Shown: piece after piece, positions 56,080-64,000 of the stretch
Layout of the letters: each line of letters opens with the position of its first letter
Numbering within the stretch: position 1 is the first letter of the stretch
Assembly: GCA_965222655.1 (NCBI GenBank)
Contig: CBDCUP010000009.1
Coordinates: forward strand, 434,001-498,000
Direction: 5' to 3'
Source: CAUZIZ01 sp965222655
GTDB taxonomy: Bacteria > Acidobacteriota > UBA6911 > RPQK01 > JAJDTT01
DNA: 64,000 nucleotides
Notes under the pieces: model-generated
Databases searched by the model: none
Seen by the model: only the letters and a program-made list of their open reading frames with translations
What the model was told of the DNA's origin: nothing
Program-made: the position numbers and the translations under genes

Positions 56080-56484
56080 TGGCGAGTCCCTTGTTTGGCT
56101 GACCTGGGTTGTGCGAACCCAACCCGACCACTGCCCAGGCGAATGATCCTTCTGGCCAACAACTTCTGGAGCTTTCCGAAGCAGCCCAGAGGACGCCCGA
56201 GTGTACGAATGTCAACATTAGAATCTGATGAGAGCTGGACAGGGACCTGGGCTGGGGCGGACGATTGGGGCTGGGTTCTAGACTGGGGCTGATGAGCGCG
56301 AGGTTTCTCCAGAGGAACGATTTTCTATAGAATCGCCAGATGGAAACCTGGCTCTCATGACATTCTCATTCTCGTATCGTTACTCTGGAGAAAGCCAACC
56401 GGAGTTGGCAAACCCCAGGCTCTCTGTGATGTTGTTTGTCTCCGTCTCGACAGCCGGGTCAAACAGCTCCCAAGGAGGTTTCTC
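56080..56484. other. Intergenic stretch between divergent genes
   Basis: About 400 bases with no supported gene. GCCAAC-CGGA-GTTGGC at about 56395-56410 can form a six-bp hairpin, and GATTTTCTATAGAATC at 56319-56334 is a palindrome. Either could be an operator for the divergent phosphatase or the PepSY-like gene, which has AAGGAGG before its ATG. Confidence 0.4.
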
Positions 56485-56904
56485 ATGCACAAATGGACTA
56501 TTGCGTTGTTGGTTGTCAGATTGGCTAGTGCCTTAACGTTCGGAGTCCCGGCGGGCGAGCACAAGGAGGTGCTGGCCTCACTCGACAAACTCCCAGCTGC
56601 CGTAAAAGAGGCTGTCCTCAAGATGACGAAAGGGGCGAAAATTGAAGAAATCGAGCGCGAGAGGGAGAAAGGAAAAACCGTCTACGAGATCGAAGCCTCT
56701 TGCAAGGGAATAGAGTTCGAGTTGGTCTTCGCGGTAGATGGATCTCTGGTCGATTTCGAGGTCGAGGATGACGAGGACGACGGGGATGATGAAAACGACG
56801 GAAAAGACGACGAGAAGGAATCCTCCGGGAAACGCGGCTCGGTACGCCCTGTCGGATTGTCGGAGGTCGGTATCTCCAACTTCTGCACAGGCGCCAAGTT
56901 GTGA
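56485..56904 (+). CDS. PepSY-like exported protein, 3' end close to an IS
   Basis: A 139-residue exported protein. Residues 1-22 are a signal peptide. Residues 30-95 contain one PepSY-like unit (LDKLPAAVKEAVLKMTKGAKIEEIEREREKGKTVYEIEA), then an acidic run (EDDEDDGDDENDGKDDEKE) and an unrelated tail with a single Cys. Two-component systems are often adjacent to PepSY proteins, and the kinase pair lies nearby though on the other strand. The IS481-type element starts 64 bases after its stop. AAGGAGG lies eight bases before the ATG. Confidence 0.75.
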   Translation: MHKWTIALLVVRLASALTFGVPAGEHKEVLASLDKLPAAVKEAVLKMTKGAKIEEIEREREKGKTVYEIEASCKGIEFELVFAVDGSLVDFEVEDDEDDGDDENDGKDDEKESSGKRGSVRPVGLSEVGISNFCTGAKL

Positions 56905-57049
56905 AGCGTCGGCGCACTCGGACCTCACGCTCCCTTCGCTGCGAGTATCGAGATGTAGCTCCCGATTCATAGGTAACAATATCTCCCGGGCACATAGGTA
57001 ACACTTTTGGAGTCTTGGAGTTTCATTCTTCGGTTGGTGTATCTCGTCG

Positions 57050-57195
57050 TAGAAGCGGTGGTAACTGTGGGAAACTCCGTCCGGAGGAGTTTTCCAAGCG
57101 CTGTGGGAACGGTGGAAAAACTCGACGCCTGGAGTCGTCTTCTCGAGGGTGCCGTTTTTCCACGGTTTCCACAGCGCGGCAGTTTCCACGGCTTC
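57050..57195. repeat. Second copy of the nested-hairpin core of the 47.4-kb MITE
   Basis: The segment resembles 47460-47650: CGGAGGAGTTTTCCAAGCGC (against CGGAGTTTTCCAAGCGC), GGTGGAAAAAC, and GTTTTTCCACGGTTTCC...CGCGGCAGTTTCCACGG. Here it lies inside the IS481-type element without the MITE's 25-base ends, so it is a partial or older copy. Confidence 0.65.
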
Positions 57196-57209
57196 CGGGT
57201 CGTGTCTGT

Positions 57210-58409
57210 TCACGGTTGCTGACCTTCTGTCGTGGGTTTGCGTCGCAATCGTTTGGCCGGAAGCACCCGGCCCTTGCGTTCATCGAAGAGGCCGAGCTCC
57301 AGGTGCTCAAAGTAAACGGCCCACTGTCCCTCTGCCACCGGCTTTAAGCCAATCTGCTGACCCCAGAGGGTCTCCGTCAAGCGAATGTCCTGGTTTTTCC
57401 ATTTGATTTGACCGCCCTTACGCACCACTCGTTTCTCCCACTCATCGGGATACCCTCTTGGCTCCGGCAAGCGGGAAGGATACTCCCGAGCCGCCGGCTG
57501 GTAGAAGAGCGCTGGCGGCCTCTGACCCAACGATTCATGGGGACGCTCCTCGTTGTATTCCCGACAAAAGGCTTCAAAGGCCCTCTGCTGGGCGGCGAGA
57601 TTCGCTCGCGGTGGCTGGGCCGTGGCTTCCTTCAGGGTCCGATGCATCCGTTCATGGCGGCCGTTCTGTTGCGGGCAACCCGGTTCGATGCGTTGCAATT
57701 CAATCCCCAAGCGGACCCACCACACCGCCAGTGCACTGAGCCCTCCTAGGGCCGTCGTCGCAAACGGCGGTCCCTTGTCCGTGCGCATCGACTCGGGCAG
57801 CCCATACTCTCGGAAGGCCTTGATAAACAGCGGTTTGACCGTGAGGAATCCCGTCGCGCCCCCCAGCCCTTGGCAGCACAACAAGTAGCGGCTGTGGGCA
57901 TCACTGATCGTCAAGGGCGTGCACTTGCGGCCGTTGCTGGTCCGAAACCAGCCCTTGAAATCCGCACACCACACGGCATTGGCCTCTCGACAATCCTTGA
58001 AGGGCTGCTCCGTCGGCACCGCTCGCCGTCGTCTTTTGGCCACCTCACTCAAACCGTGGCGTCTGAGCATCCCGCTCACCGTGCTCTCGGCCGGGCACCG
58101 ATCCGCTCCCACCGCCTCCTGGAGTTTGACCCACAACTTCGGCGCTCCCCACAAGGGCCAACGGGCCTTCAACTCTAAAAGCTTCCTCTCGATCTTTTCT
58201 TCCACCGCGTTGGGATGGCTGTGGGGCGCACGCGACCGATCCTCCAGCCCCGACCACCCTTCTATTTCGTATCGCCTAATCCACTTGTACACCGTCCCCC
58301 GACTCACCCCATAGGCCTGCGATAACTCCGTAATTCCATAGTCTCCCCCTAGATGTTCCGTCACCAGTTTCACTCGTTCGTTCATCACACAGGTCTCTTT
58401 CCATGGCAT
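57210..58409 (-). CDS. IS481-family transposase
   Basis: A 399-residue DDE transposase. An N-terminal helix-turn-helix (YGITELSQAYGVSRGTVYKWIRRY) is followed by a second DNA-binding part and the rve core: VWCADFKGWF with the first Asp, ESMRTDKGPPF with the second, and QQNGRHERMHRTLKEAT with the Glu. The last 80 residues (EWEKRVVRKGGQIKWKNQDI) are the usual IS481 tail. The frame is undamaged. A start at 58385 (MNERVK) is an alternative to 58409. Confidence 0.9.
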   Translation of the reverse strand: MPWKETCVMNERVKLVTEHLGGDYGITELSQAYGVSRGTVYKWIRRYEIEGWSGLEDRSRAPHSHPNAVEEKIERKLLELKARWPLWGAPKLWVKLQEAVGADRCPAESTVSGMLRRHGLSEVAKRRRRAVPTEQPFKDCREANAVWCADFKGWFRTSNGRKCTPLTISDAHSRYLLCCQGLGGATGFLTVKPLFIKAFREYGLPESMRTDKGPPFATTALGGLSALAVWWVRLGIELQRIEPGCPQQNGRHERMHRTLKEATAQPPRANLAAQQRAFEAFCREYNEERPHESLGQRPPALFYQPAAREYPSRLPEPRGYPDEWEKRVVRKGGQIKWKNQDIRLTETLWGQQIGLKPVAEGQWAVYFEHLELGLFDERKGRVLPAKRLRRKPTTEGQQP

Positions 58410-58454
58410 GACTCCTCTTGTAACCTATGTGCCTGGGAGAAAATGTTACCCATG

Positions 58455-58976
58455 TGCCCGGAACATACCTGTACGCCGCAACCCCGTTGGGGTTGACCTC
58501 TCTGATGTTGGCGGATGAGAGACACTAACGATTCAGGTGTCCCAGTCCACTAGCAGGAGCAGCCTGAATGATGGCTAATTCAGGCGCTGCCTAAGACTGC
58601 TGGACAGGCATCAGAGCCGAATCGCTTCCATCTATCCACGCCTTTTTCTTTCCGGGTTCTGGCCACCTCGGACCCGGATCGGTATCACCCCTCAAATCAC
58701 GCAACAGATCAGAGTCAGCCAAACGACTTCAGAGACTCGATTCTCATCGGACTCTCATATGCGGGCTGGTAGGTTGCGATTTCGTGTTCATCATTCATGG
58801 CTCGCAGGACGGTGTACCCGTCCCCGATAGCATTTTCAGAGATCAAGGAACGGCTGGGCACCGGCGTCGGTTGCAGGCGGGATGCGCACGGTTCGGAAAA
58901 ACGGGAGCAAGAGTGTGCCCGCAAACGGGCGAAGGGCCATTGTCCGCCGCAAGACAAATAGCCGAGGAGCCCAGAC
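58455..58976. other. Gene-free stretch after the IS
   Basis: No ORF with natural composition is visible on either strand. The first 70 bases contain short repeats (CCCCGTTGGGGTTGACC at 58482). The stretch may be promoter-distal remains of the gene now represented by the decayed kinase. Confidence 0.35.
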
Positions 58977-59858
58977 TTGAATACATCGTCCAGCGAGATC
59001 TGCCGTGTTAAGAGAACTGCCGTGTTGACCGAAAAGAGAGCGAATCTCGTTTACGAACTTCAACCGGAAGTTCCCCGCAGGAAAGGCGAGGTGCTCGTCC
59101 ACGAGATGAGCGCTCCAGCAGCGGGCTTGAAAAGCTCAATCGAAGTCAATTTGTCCAAGCTCAGCGAACCGGTGAACTACCATCGACTTCTTGCCGGTTC
59201 CCTGGAACTCTGGACGCAAACCCTGGGGCTGGTCGACAATCTTCTGGCGCTGGCCCGCGTCGACTCGGGTAGCGGCCCGATCCCTTGCGAGTCGATTCGA
59301 CTCGAGCCCTTCCTGCGTGACGTATGGGCTCCATTGGCGGAGCATGCACAGTCACGGAACCTCAAAGTTACCTGGCATATTCGCCAGGACGTTACCGTCA
59401 ACTCAGATCCACAAAAGCTTCGGCTCATCGTTCAGAACCTCTTTCAAAGTGCTATCGACAACGCCGATCAGGGGCGAGAGATCAGGATTACCGATGGTTC
59501 CCAAAACGGCTATCTGAACATCAGCATCAGCCACCTCCAGACCGATCCTTTATCCGAACAGGTCCAAGGCGGCTTCCCGTTCAGCGAAGGGGCTCCCACC
59601 GAGTCCGCTACAAGGGGATCCCGATTGCCGCTGCCTGGAAAGTTGAGTCCTCTATTCTGGAAGTGGGTCACCAAGCTCCGTTCGGCTGTGCTCCACAGAG
59701 CAACCGCATGGGTACTATTGCTCGCCCTCATTCTTGGTCTCGGCTGGAGCACGGTGTACAGGTCAGGCCCTCACACGATCAACAGCGAGCAGTGGGGTTC
59801 GAAGTTTCACCGAACGGATTTTACCGTCTATCCTTTGCCGCCAACATCCTTTCCCTGA
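58977..59858 (+). pseudogene. Decayed histidine kinase joined to a membrane fragment
   Basis: The 293-residue frame contains HEMSAPAAGLKSSIEVNLSKL, LVDNLLALARVDSG and VNSDPQKLRLIVQNLFQSAIDNADQG, which align with the intact kinase at 52910-54388 (HELRTPLAGLRSSIEVALSK; VENLLALARLDAG; RQKLRLILTNLFDNAV). The G1 and G2 boxes needed for ATP binding are missing, the sensor part is absent, and the C-terminal 80 residues are an unrelated helix. Around 59800 another frame (ILSLIVPSLFTLGAFLFGAAAIWM) continues as if by frameshift. It is most likely a dead paralogue. Confidence 0.6.
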
Positions 59859-60014
59859 TCGTGCCATCTCTGTTTACCCTCGGTGCGTTCCTCTTCGGCG
59901 CCGCGGCAATCTGGATGAGCTTTGCCTGGAAGCTTGCGCCCTGGAGTGCCATCACCAACCTGCGCAGCCTGCCCTCGGTTGCTTCTCGAAGCTTTTACTA
60001 ATCACTTTGGAAAG

Positions 60015-61547
60015 ATGGACAAGGCTCTTGCTTCACTCTCCCAACCTTCTAAACACCTGCAACCGCACCATCTCCTTCTTCTAGTCTGCCTCGCTCTACT
60101 TCTACGTCTTATTACTTTGTCGGCATACCCTCTGTTGGATCCGACTGAGGCCCGCTACGCCGAGATCGCCCGAGAGATGGTTGCAACCGACAACTGGGTC
60201 ACTCCTCAACTTGATCCGGGAAAGCCCTTCTGGGCCAAGCCGCCCCTATCCATCTGGGCAACGGCATTGTGTTATAAGCTCCTTGGCATCTCCGAACTTT
60301 CGGCCAGACTACCCTCCTTCGTCTTCTCGGTCCTCAGCCTCTTGTTGACATTTCTGGTCGCAAACGACCTCAAGGGACGCAGCTTTTCTCTCCTGGCGAC
60401 TCTGGTCCTGAGCACAACTGGCCTGTTCTGTTTCATGCTCGGCGGTGTGATGACTGATCCCAGCTTCCTTTTCGCAATCACCCTCGCCATGACTTCCTTC
60501 TTACTCAGCTGCCGCTCCAGAAGAGCCCACTCGAGGCAGCTCTGGGGACATCTCTTTTTCTTCGCCATTGGATTGAGCATCCTGGCCAAGGGTCCTCTTG
60601 GACTGATGCTCACTGTCTTGCCAATCGTCCTCTGGACCGCTCGTTTTAGACGCTGGACGACAGTGCGCTCCGAGCTCCCCTGGCTAACGGGCATCCTCCT
60701 CCTGCTGGTGACCGCCCTTCCCTGGCATGTCTTGGCCGAACTCAGAACTCCAGGATTCTTGAGGTACTATCTACTTGGCGAACACCTAGAACGCTTCCTG
60801 TTCTCCGGCTGGGGGGGAGACCTATACGGAGCCGCTCACCCCCAACCGAGGGGCATGATCTGGTTGTTCCTTGTTCCGGCCTCGCTACCCTGGTCCATTG
60901 TATTCCTGGCTCGGCTGTACCGGGTCGTCAGGTCCGGGCTGCTCCCTGCCGTCATCAAGGACGAGTGGATCTCGTACCTATTGATGTGGTTTCTCGCTCC
61001 CTTTGTACTCTTCACGCTCGCGGGCAACATCTTGATAACTTACGTATTGCCCGGCCTTCCGGCATTCGCCCTACTCACCGCCTGTTTCATCGGCATGGAC
61101 AAGGTTCCGGGAACAACCTCACAGAGGAGCTGGAATATGGGATCCAATTCATTGGTCGCCCTGGGACTATTTGTTCCGCTGCTGTCGACCCTGACGTTCT
61201 TCCTGATCCTTCCGGAGATAGGTGCGAAGGAATCACACAAACAGGTCGGAGAATACTTTTTCCGGGCAAGGCGGAACGACTCGGCGAGACTGATCTACAC
61301 GAGACCAATGCCGCAGTCCGCGGACTTTTATGCAGAGGGCTGGGCCCTCGAGCTGCAGAAGTTGGCGAATACCGAAGAAATACTTCCGTACCTGCATGAC
61401 AAAATCGAAGACTGGTATGTCATTTATGAAGAGGATGTACCGCGCCTGGCAGGCGAAATATTCTTGTCCCTTCAGAAAGCACGCGATTTTGGAGAGTATT
61501 CTCTATACCGTGAAACAGAATACTCGAAGCACGTCCGTCTGGAGTAG
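60015..61547 (+). CDS. ArnT-like lipid-linked glycosyltransferase
   Basis: A 510-residue membrane protein of the PMT/ArnT (glycosyltransferase 39-type) family. About ten to eleven helices; the first periplasmic loop holds DPTEARYAEIAREM with the catalytic acidic residues (Asp then Glu), followed by DNWVTPQLDPGKPFWAKPPLSIW. These enzymes move a sugar from a polyprenyl carrier onto lipid A or protein. The C-terminal 100 residues are soluble. Start at 60015 is chosen since the upstream 31 residues lack family character. Substrate unknown. Confidence 0.88.
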   Translation: MDKALASLSQPSKHLQPHHLLLLVCLALLLRLITLSAYPLLDPTEARYAEIAREMVATDNWVTPQLDPGKPFWAKPPLSIWATALCYKLLGISELSARLPSFVFSVLSLLLTFLVANDLKGRSFSLLATLVLSTTGLFCFMLGGVMTDPSFLFAITLAMTSFLLSCRSRRAHSRQLWGHLFFFAIGLSILAKGPLGLMLTVLPIVLWTARFRRWTTVRSELPWLTGILLLLVTALPWHVLAELRTPGFLRYYLLGEHLERFLFSGWGGDLYGAAHPQPRGMIWLFLVPASLPWSIVFLARLYRVVRSGLLPAVIKDEWISYLLMWFLAPFVLFTLAGNILITYVLPGLPAFALLTACFIGMDKVPGTTSQRSWNMGSNSLVALGLFVPLLSTLTFFLILPEIGAKESHKQVGEYFFRARRNDSARLIYTRPMPQSADFYAEGWALELQKLANTEEILPYLHDKIEDWYVIYEEDVPRLAGEIFLSLQKARDFGEYSLYRETEYSKHVRLE

Positions 61548-61814
61548 GGTAGGCAATCGGCCAGGTGCCAATACTATCAACGAGAGGATGGACAAGACCC
61601 TCACTCGATACTCGTCTTTCGACGTGTCCCGATAAGGTCCGCCCGGACCACCTACAATCTCCGCAACCTTGGTGCTACGCTTAACCAATGGGTCGCTACG
61701 CTCAAAAAATGGGGAGTCGACCCCGTTGGAATTGATCTGGAATCCAGTGCTTGGGATTTCTTTGGGAATTGGGCACCTGTGACCTGGTGTCCCTATTCGA
61801 TCGGAGGTGTGTCC
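61548..61814. other. Intergenic stretch
   Basis: About 270 bases without a gene. The end contains GGAGG at 61803-61807 for the cytochrome gene. No promoter or terminator is convincing. Confidence 0.4.
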
Positions 61815-62978
61815 ATGAGTCCTTTTGTAACTTCAGTACTCGGTGTAGTCTTCGTCATCGTAGCCGCCGTCCAGGTCGGGCTGATGCTCGAAGTAGTCGG
61901 GCGGGAAAAGCCCAGATTCAACCCTGACCTCCTGAGCCGTATCCACCGAATCAACGGCTACTTGTTCGCCGCTCTCTACCTGATGTTTCTCTACTTCATG
62001 ATCAAGAAGGTGGCCGGCGCAAACGCCCCCTTGGACACCAAGACGATCATTCACATGACCCTGGCCATATCGATCCTCCCCATCCTGGTGATCAAGATTC
62101 TGATCGTTCGGTTCTACCCCAATCTCTTCGATACGATCGTGCCCCTGTTGGGGATCGGAGTTCTGACGCTGACAACATCGCTCGTCGCCATCACCGGTGG
62201 CTACTACCTCGTAAAGAGTGCCTCCACAAAGTACGTCAGCACCTTCGACCCTTCCCTGACCTACCTGGACGCGGACGTAGGCCGCCAGATGCTGATCAAC
62301 AAATGCAACCGGTGTCACGATCTGACCCGAGTCTTTACCATGGTCAAAACGCCGGACGAGTGGAAGGGCACCGTGAATCGAATGGCGGAGAGGGATCCAA
62401 CCTGGATTGACCCGGGACAGATCGACCAGATCGTCTACTTCCTGAGCGAGCGGCAGAATATCAATCAGACTGAGCAGATCCTTACGGTCCAGATCGAGAC
62501 TCTCATGGACACCAAGTGTTCCCGATGTCACAACATTGAACGGGTGTTTGCGTAGCGCCGCTCACGCCAGGAATGGCGAAGGCTGGTCACCAGGATGAGC
62601 AATCGGCATCGCAGTTGGATTACGGACACGGAGGCGAACCTGATTGGGAACTATCTGATCGAAGTCTACGGAGTCAAAGAGGAGACCCAGATCCGGATGG
62701 CGGCACTGGTGCCATCCCCAGTCAAGCCCGAGATCGACTTCGCCCCCCTTTCCAAGAAGCTGGGGTGCGTGTTCTGCCACGGAGAACAGGGATACGGTGA
62801 AGGACCCGGAACCCCCGACTGGACCAGTGCGCAGTGGCAGGATGAGCGAAGCGATGCGGACCTGACCGAGTCAATTTCGAAGGGAAAGGCACAGATGCCG
62901 AAGTTTGAGGGTAAACTAACTACTGATGAGATTAACGTAGCGGTGAGATTCGTCCGATCTTTCAGGAATAAGAAGTAG
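61815..62978 (+). pseudogene. Membrane multi-haem c-type cytochrome gene interrupted by an in-frame amber codon
   Basis: One frame runs from ATG 61815 to 62978 with a single TAG at 62553-62555. The first 246 residues hold four membrane helices (SVLGVVFVIVAAVQVGLML, LFAALYLMFLYFMIKKV, LAISILPILVIKILIV, LGIGVLTLTTSLVAITGG), then a haem site CNRCHD and a second, CSRCHNIERVFA, immediately before the stop. After it the frame continues RRSRQEWRRLVTRM...WITDTEANLIGNYL, which aligns with the repeat after the first haem site, and ends with a third haem domain (LGCVFCHGEQGYG, QMPKF). The amber codon replaces one residue of a conserved domain. Confidence 0.8.
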
Positions 62979-63174
62979 GACCAGGACAAAGCACCGTAGA
63001 GCCAAGCACCAAGATACAAAAGACAAGATACGAACAAGTTCCGATTTCAAACCGCGTAGGACCCGCGAGGCCGGAGAACATCAGCTTCTGCTGCGAGACG
63101 GGGACACGCTGCTCACGGGCCGTCCGCTTCGGCGAGCGGCAAAAAACGCACGACCCCCTTTGGCGAACCCAACC
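62979..63174. other. Intergenic stretch with a half-copy of the 40.4-kb palindromic repeat
   Basis: Bases 63008-63045 (ACCAAGATACAAAAGACAAG and following) resemble one arm of the repeat downstream of fhs. GGCGAGCGGCAAAAAACGC precedes the typA start, with no strong ribosome site. No gene. Confidence 0.45.
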
Positions 63175-64000
63175 ATGACCAATCCCACAACCATACCCAT
63201 ACGCAACATCGCCTTGATCGCACACGTGGATCATGGCAAGACGACCCTCGTGGACGGCATGCTCCGGCAAAGCGGCCTGTTCCGCAGCAACCAGGTCGTC
63301 CAGGACTGCATCATGGATTCCGAGGACCTGGAGCGGGAACGCGGTATCACGATTCTGGCCAAGAATTGCGCGCTGATCTACCGCGACACCAAGATCAATA
63401 TCATCGATACACCCGGGCACGCGGATTTCGGTGGCGAAGTCGAACGGGTGCTCAGCATGGCCGATGGCGTCCTACTGCTGGTGGACGCCTTTGAAGGGCC
63501 CATGCCCCAGACACGATTTGTGTTGCGCAAGGCGCTGGAACACGGGCTGATTCCGATTGTGGTGATCAACAAGATCGACCGAACCGATCAGCGCGCCACG
63601 GCCGTGCTGGATGAAATCCTGGACCTCTTCATCGACCTGGACGCGGACGACAGTCAGCTCGATTTCCCAGTCCTGTATGCCTCCGGCCGAGGCGGGTACG
63701 CGTCCCTCGAGCCCAATGCGGATGGGGGAACACTGGTACCGCTGTTCGATACCATCCTCGAATCCATTCCCCCTCCTAGCGGTGACAACGATGCCATCTT
63801 GCAGATGCAGGTGGCCAACATCGCTTACAACGAATTTGTGGGCCGGATGGGCATCGGCCGGATCTACAACGGATACCTGGAAAGCGGACAGACCGTGTGG
63901 TTGGACAAGGGTGCTTCGGACAGCCATGCGGGAAAAATCAGGAGGTTGGAAGTGTTCGACGGTCTGGGAAAATCGGTCCGAGACCGGGTGGAATCCGGCG
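63175..64000 (+). CDS. typA: TypA/BipA ribosome-associated GTPase, N-terminal part
   Basis: The frame opens at ATG 63175 and is still open at the window end (275 codons). The translational GTPase motifs are in order: G1 AHVDHGKTT, RGITI in switch I, G3 DTPGHADFGGEVERVL, and G4 NKIDRTDQR, followed by DFPVLYASGRGGYAS (G5 region) and the start of domain II (IGRIYNGYLESGQTV). BipA/TypA acts in ribosome assembly and stress translation. The HVDHGKTTLVDGML and FGGEVER stretches separate it from EF-G and LepA. Confidence 0.95.
   Translation, partial: MTNPTTIPIRNIALIAHVDHGKTTLVDGMLRQSGLFRSNQVVQDCIMDSEDLERERGITILAKNCALIYRDTKINIIDTPGHADFGGEVERVLSMADGVLLLVDAFEGPMPQTRFVLRKALEHGLIPIVVINKIDRTDQRATAVLDEILDLFIDLDADDSQLDFPVLYASGRGGYASLEPNADGGTLVPLFDTILESIPPPSGDNDAILQMQVANIAYNEFVGRMGIGRIYNGYLESGQTVWLDKGASDSHAGKIRRLEVFDGLGKSVRDRVESG

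Larger units (their letters stand above)
56968..58454 (-). mobile_element. IS481-type insertion sequence
   Basis: Imperfect 36-base terminal repeats: left 56968-57003 (CATAGGTAACAATATCTCCC...) and right 58419-58454 (...GGGAGAAAATGTTACCCATG), with about five mismatches. Each end contains two copies of an ACATAGGTAACA-like motif. The transposase gene runs right to left within it. An extra 140 bases that match another repeat family lie between the left end and the transposase stop. Confidence 0.75.

Noticed and set aside
62553..62555. Programmed pyrrolysine at the amber codon
   Set aside because: No pyl genes are visible and cytochromes are not known pyrrolysine proteins; kept only as an unexplained amber codon.

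Overview
The window looks like a chromosomal segment of a GC-rich environmental bacterium, most plausibly an acidobacterium. The evidence is indirect: a large sortilin-type BNR beta-propeller protein, an S8 peptidase ending in SIMWSD repeats, DUF2911, cohesin and YjhG-type dehydratase genes, and many IS elements and short palindromic repeats. No rRNA gene is present, so the taxonomy is inference.

Region 1 (1-11.96 kb) is the right part of an integrative conjugative element. A tightly overlapping type IV secretion operon (VirB4 C-terminus, VirB9, VirB10, VirB5/TrbJ, VirB6/TrbL, VirB8/TrbF, an unknown protein, VirD4, VirB11, a staphylococcal-type nuclease) is followed by a helix-turn-helix protein and a tyrosine integrase. 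The integrase stop codon lies inside a complete tRNA-Arg(UCU). The relaxase, VirB2/B3 and the left end would lie upstream of the window.

Region 2 (12.0-19.8 kb) is a second integrative element: integrase, excisionase, winged-helix protein, family A DNA polymerase, a conserved unknown, a primase-polymerase that has lost its ATPase part, an XRE repressor and a divergent unknown. It has no virion or conjugation genes. A chromosomal-looking Gfo/Idh/MocA gene follows, then the 5' half of a tRNA-Arg(UCU) at 21,069. Joined to the 3' half at 11,924 it rebuilds a canonical tRNA, so 11.92-21.11 kb behaves like a closed unit inserted at the ICE attachment site.

Region 3 (21.1-36.5 kb) is a transposon-rich, decayed zone. 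A 2.9-kb IS (DruA-like DUF4338 protein plus ISKra4-type transposase, 18-bp TIRs, 9-bp TSD) splits a DUF488 gene. A second IS (IS4-type transposase fused to a DUF4338 domain, with a frameshift at A9) cuts a DNA ligase gene. Between them lie MITE-like elements, a truncated membrane protein, an S8 peptidase with a GEMM-type cyclic-dinucleotide riboswitch leader, an HU pseudogene, an F420-type reductase, a YdbL-like protein and a nucleoside hydrolase.

Region 4 (36.5-64 kb) is mainly chromosomal. It carries a YjhG-type sugar-acid dehydratase overlapping formate-THF ligase, a B12/radical SAM enzyme, DUF2911, CBS, the BNR propeller, a cohesin-domain protein, Rieske and Gfo/Idh proteins, a split 2Fe-2S/GAF/histidine-kinase gene, an OmpR-type two-component pair with a phosphoesterase, a PepSY-like protein, an IS481-type element, a decayed kinase, an ArnT-like glycosyltransferase, a c-type cytochrome gene broken by an in-frame amber codon, and the 5' part of typA. 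Repeat families occupy several intergenic gaps: a 319-bp MITE with 8-bp TSD, an inverted repeat pair 8 kb apart, and REP-like hairpins inserted inside those repeats.
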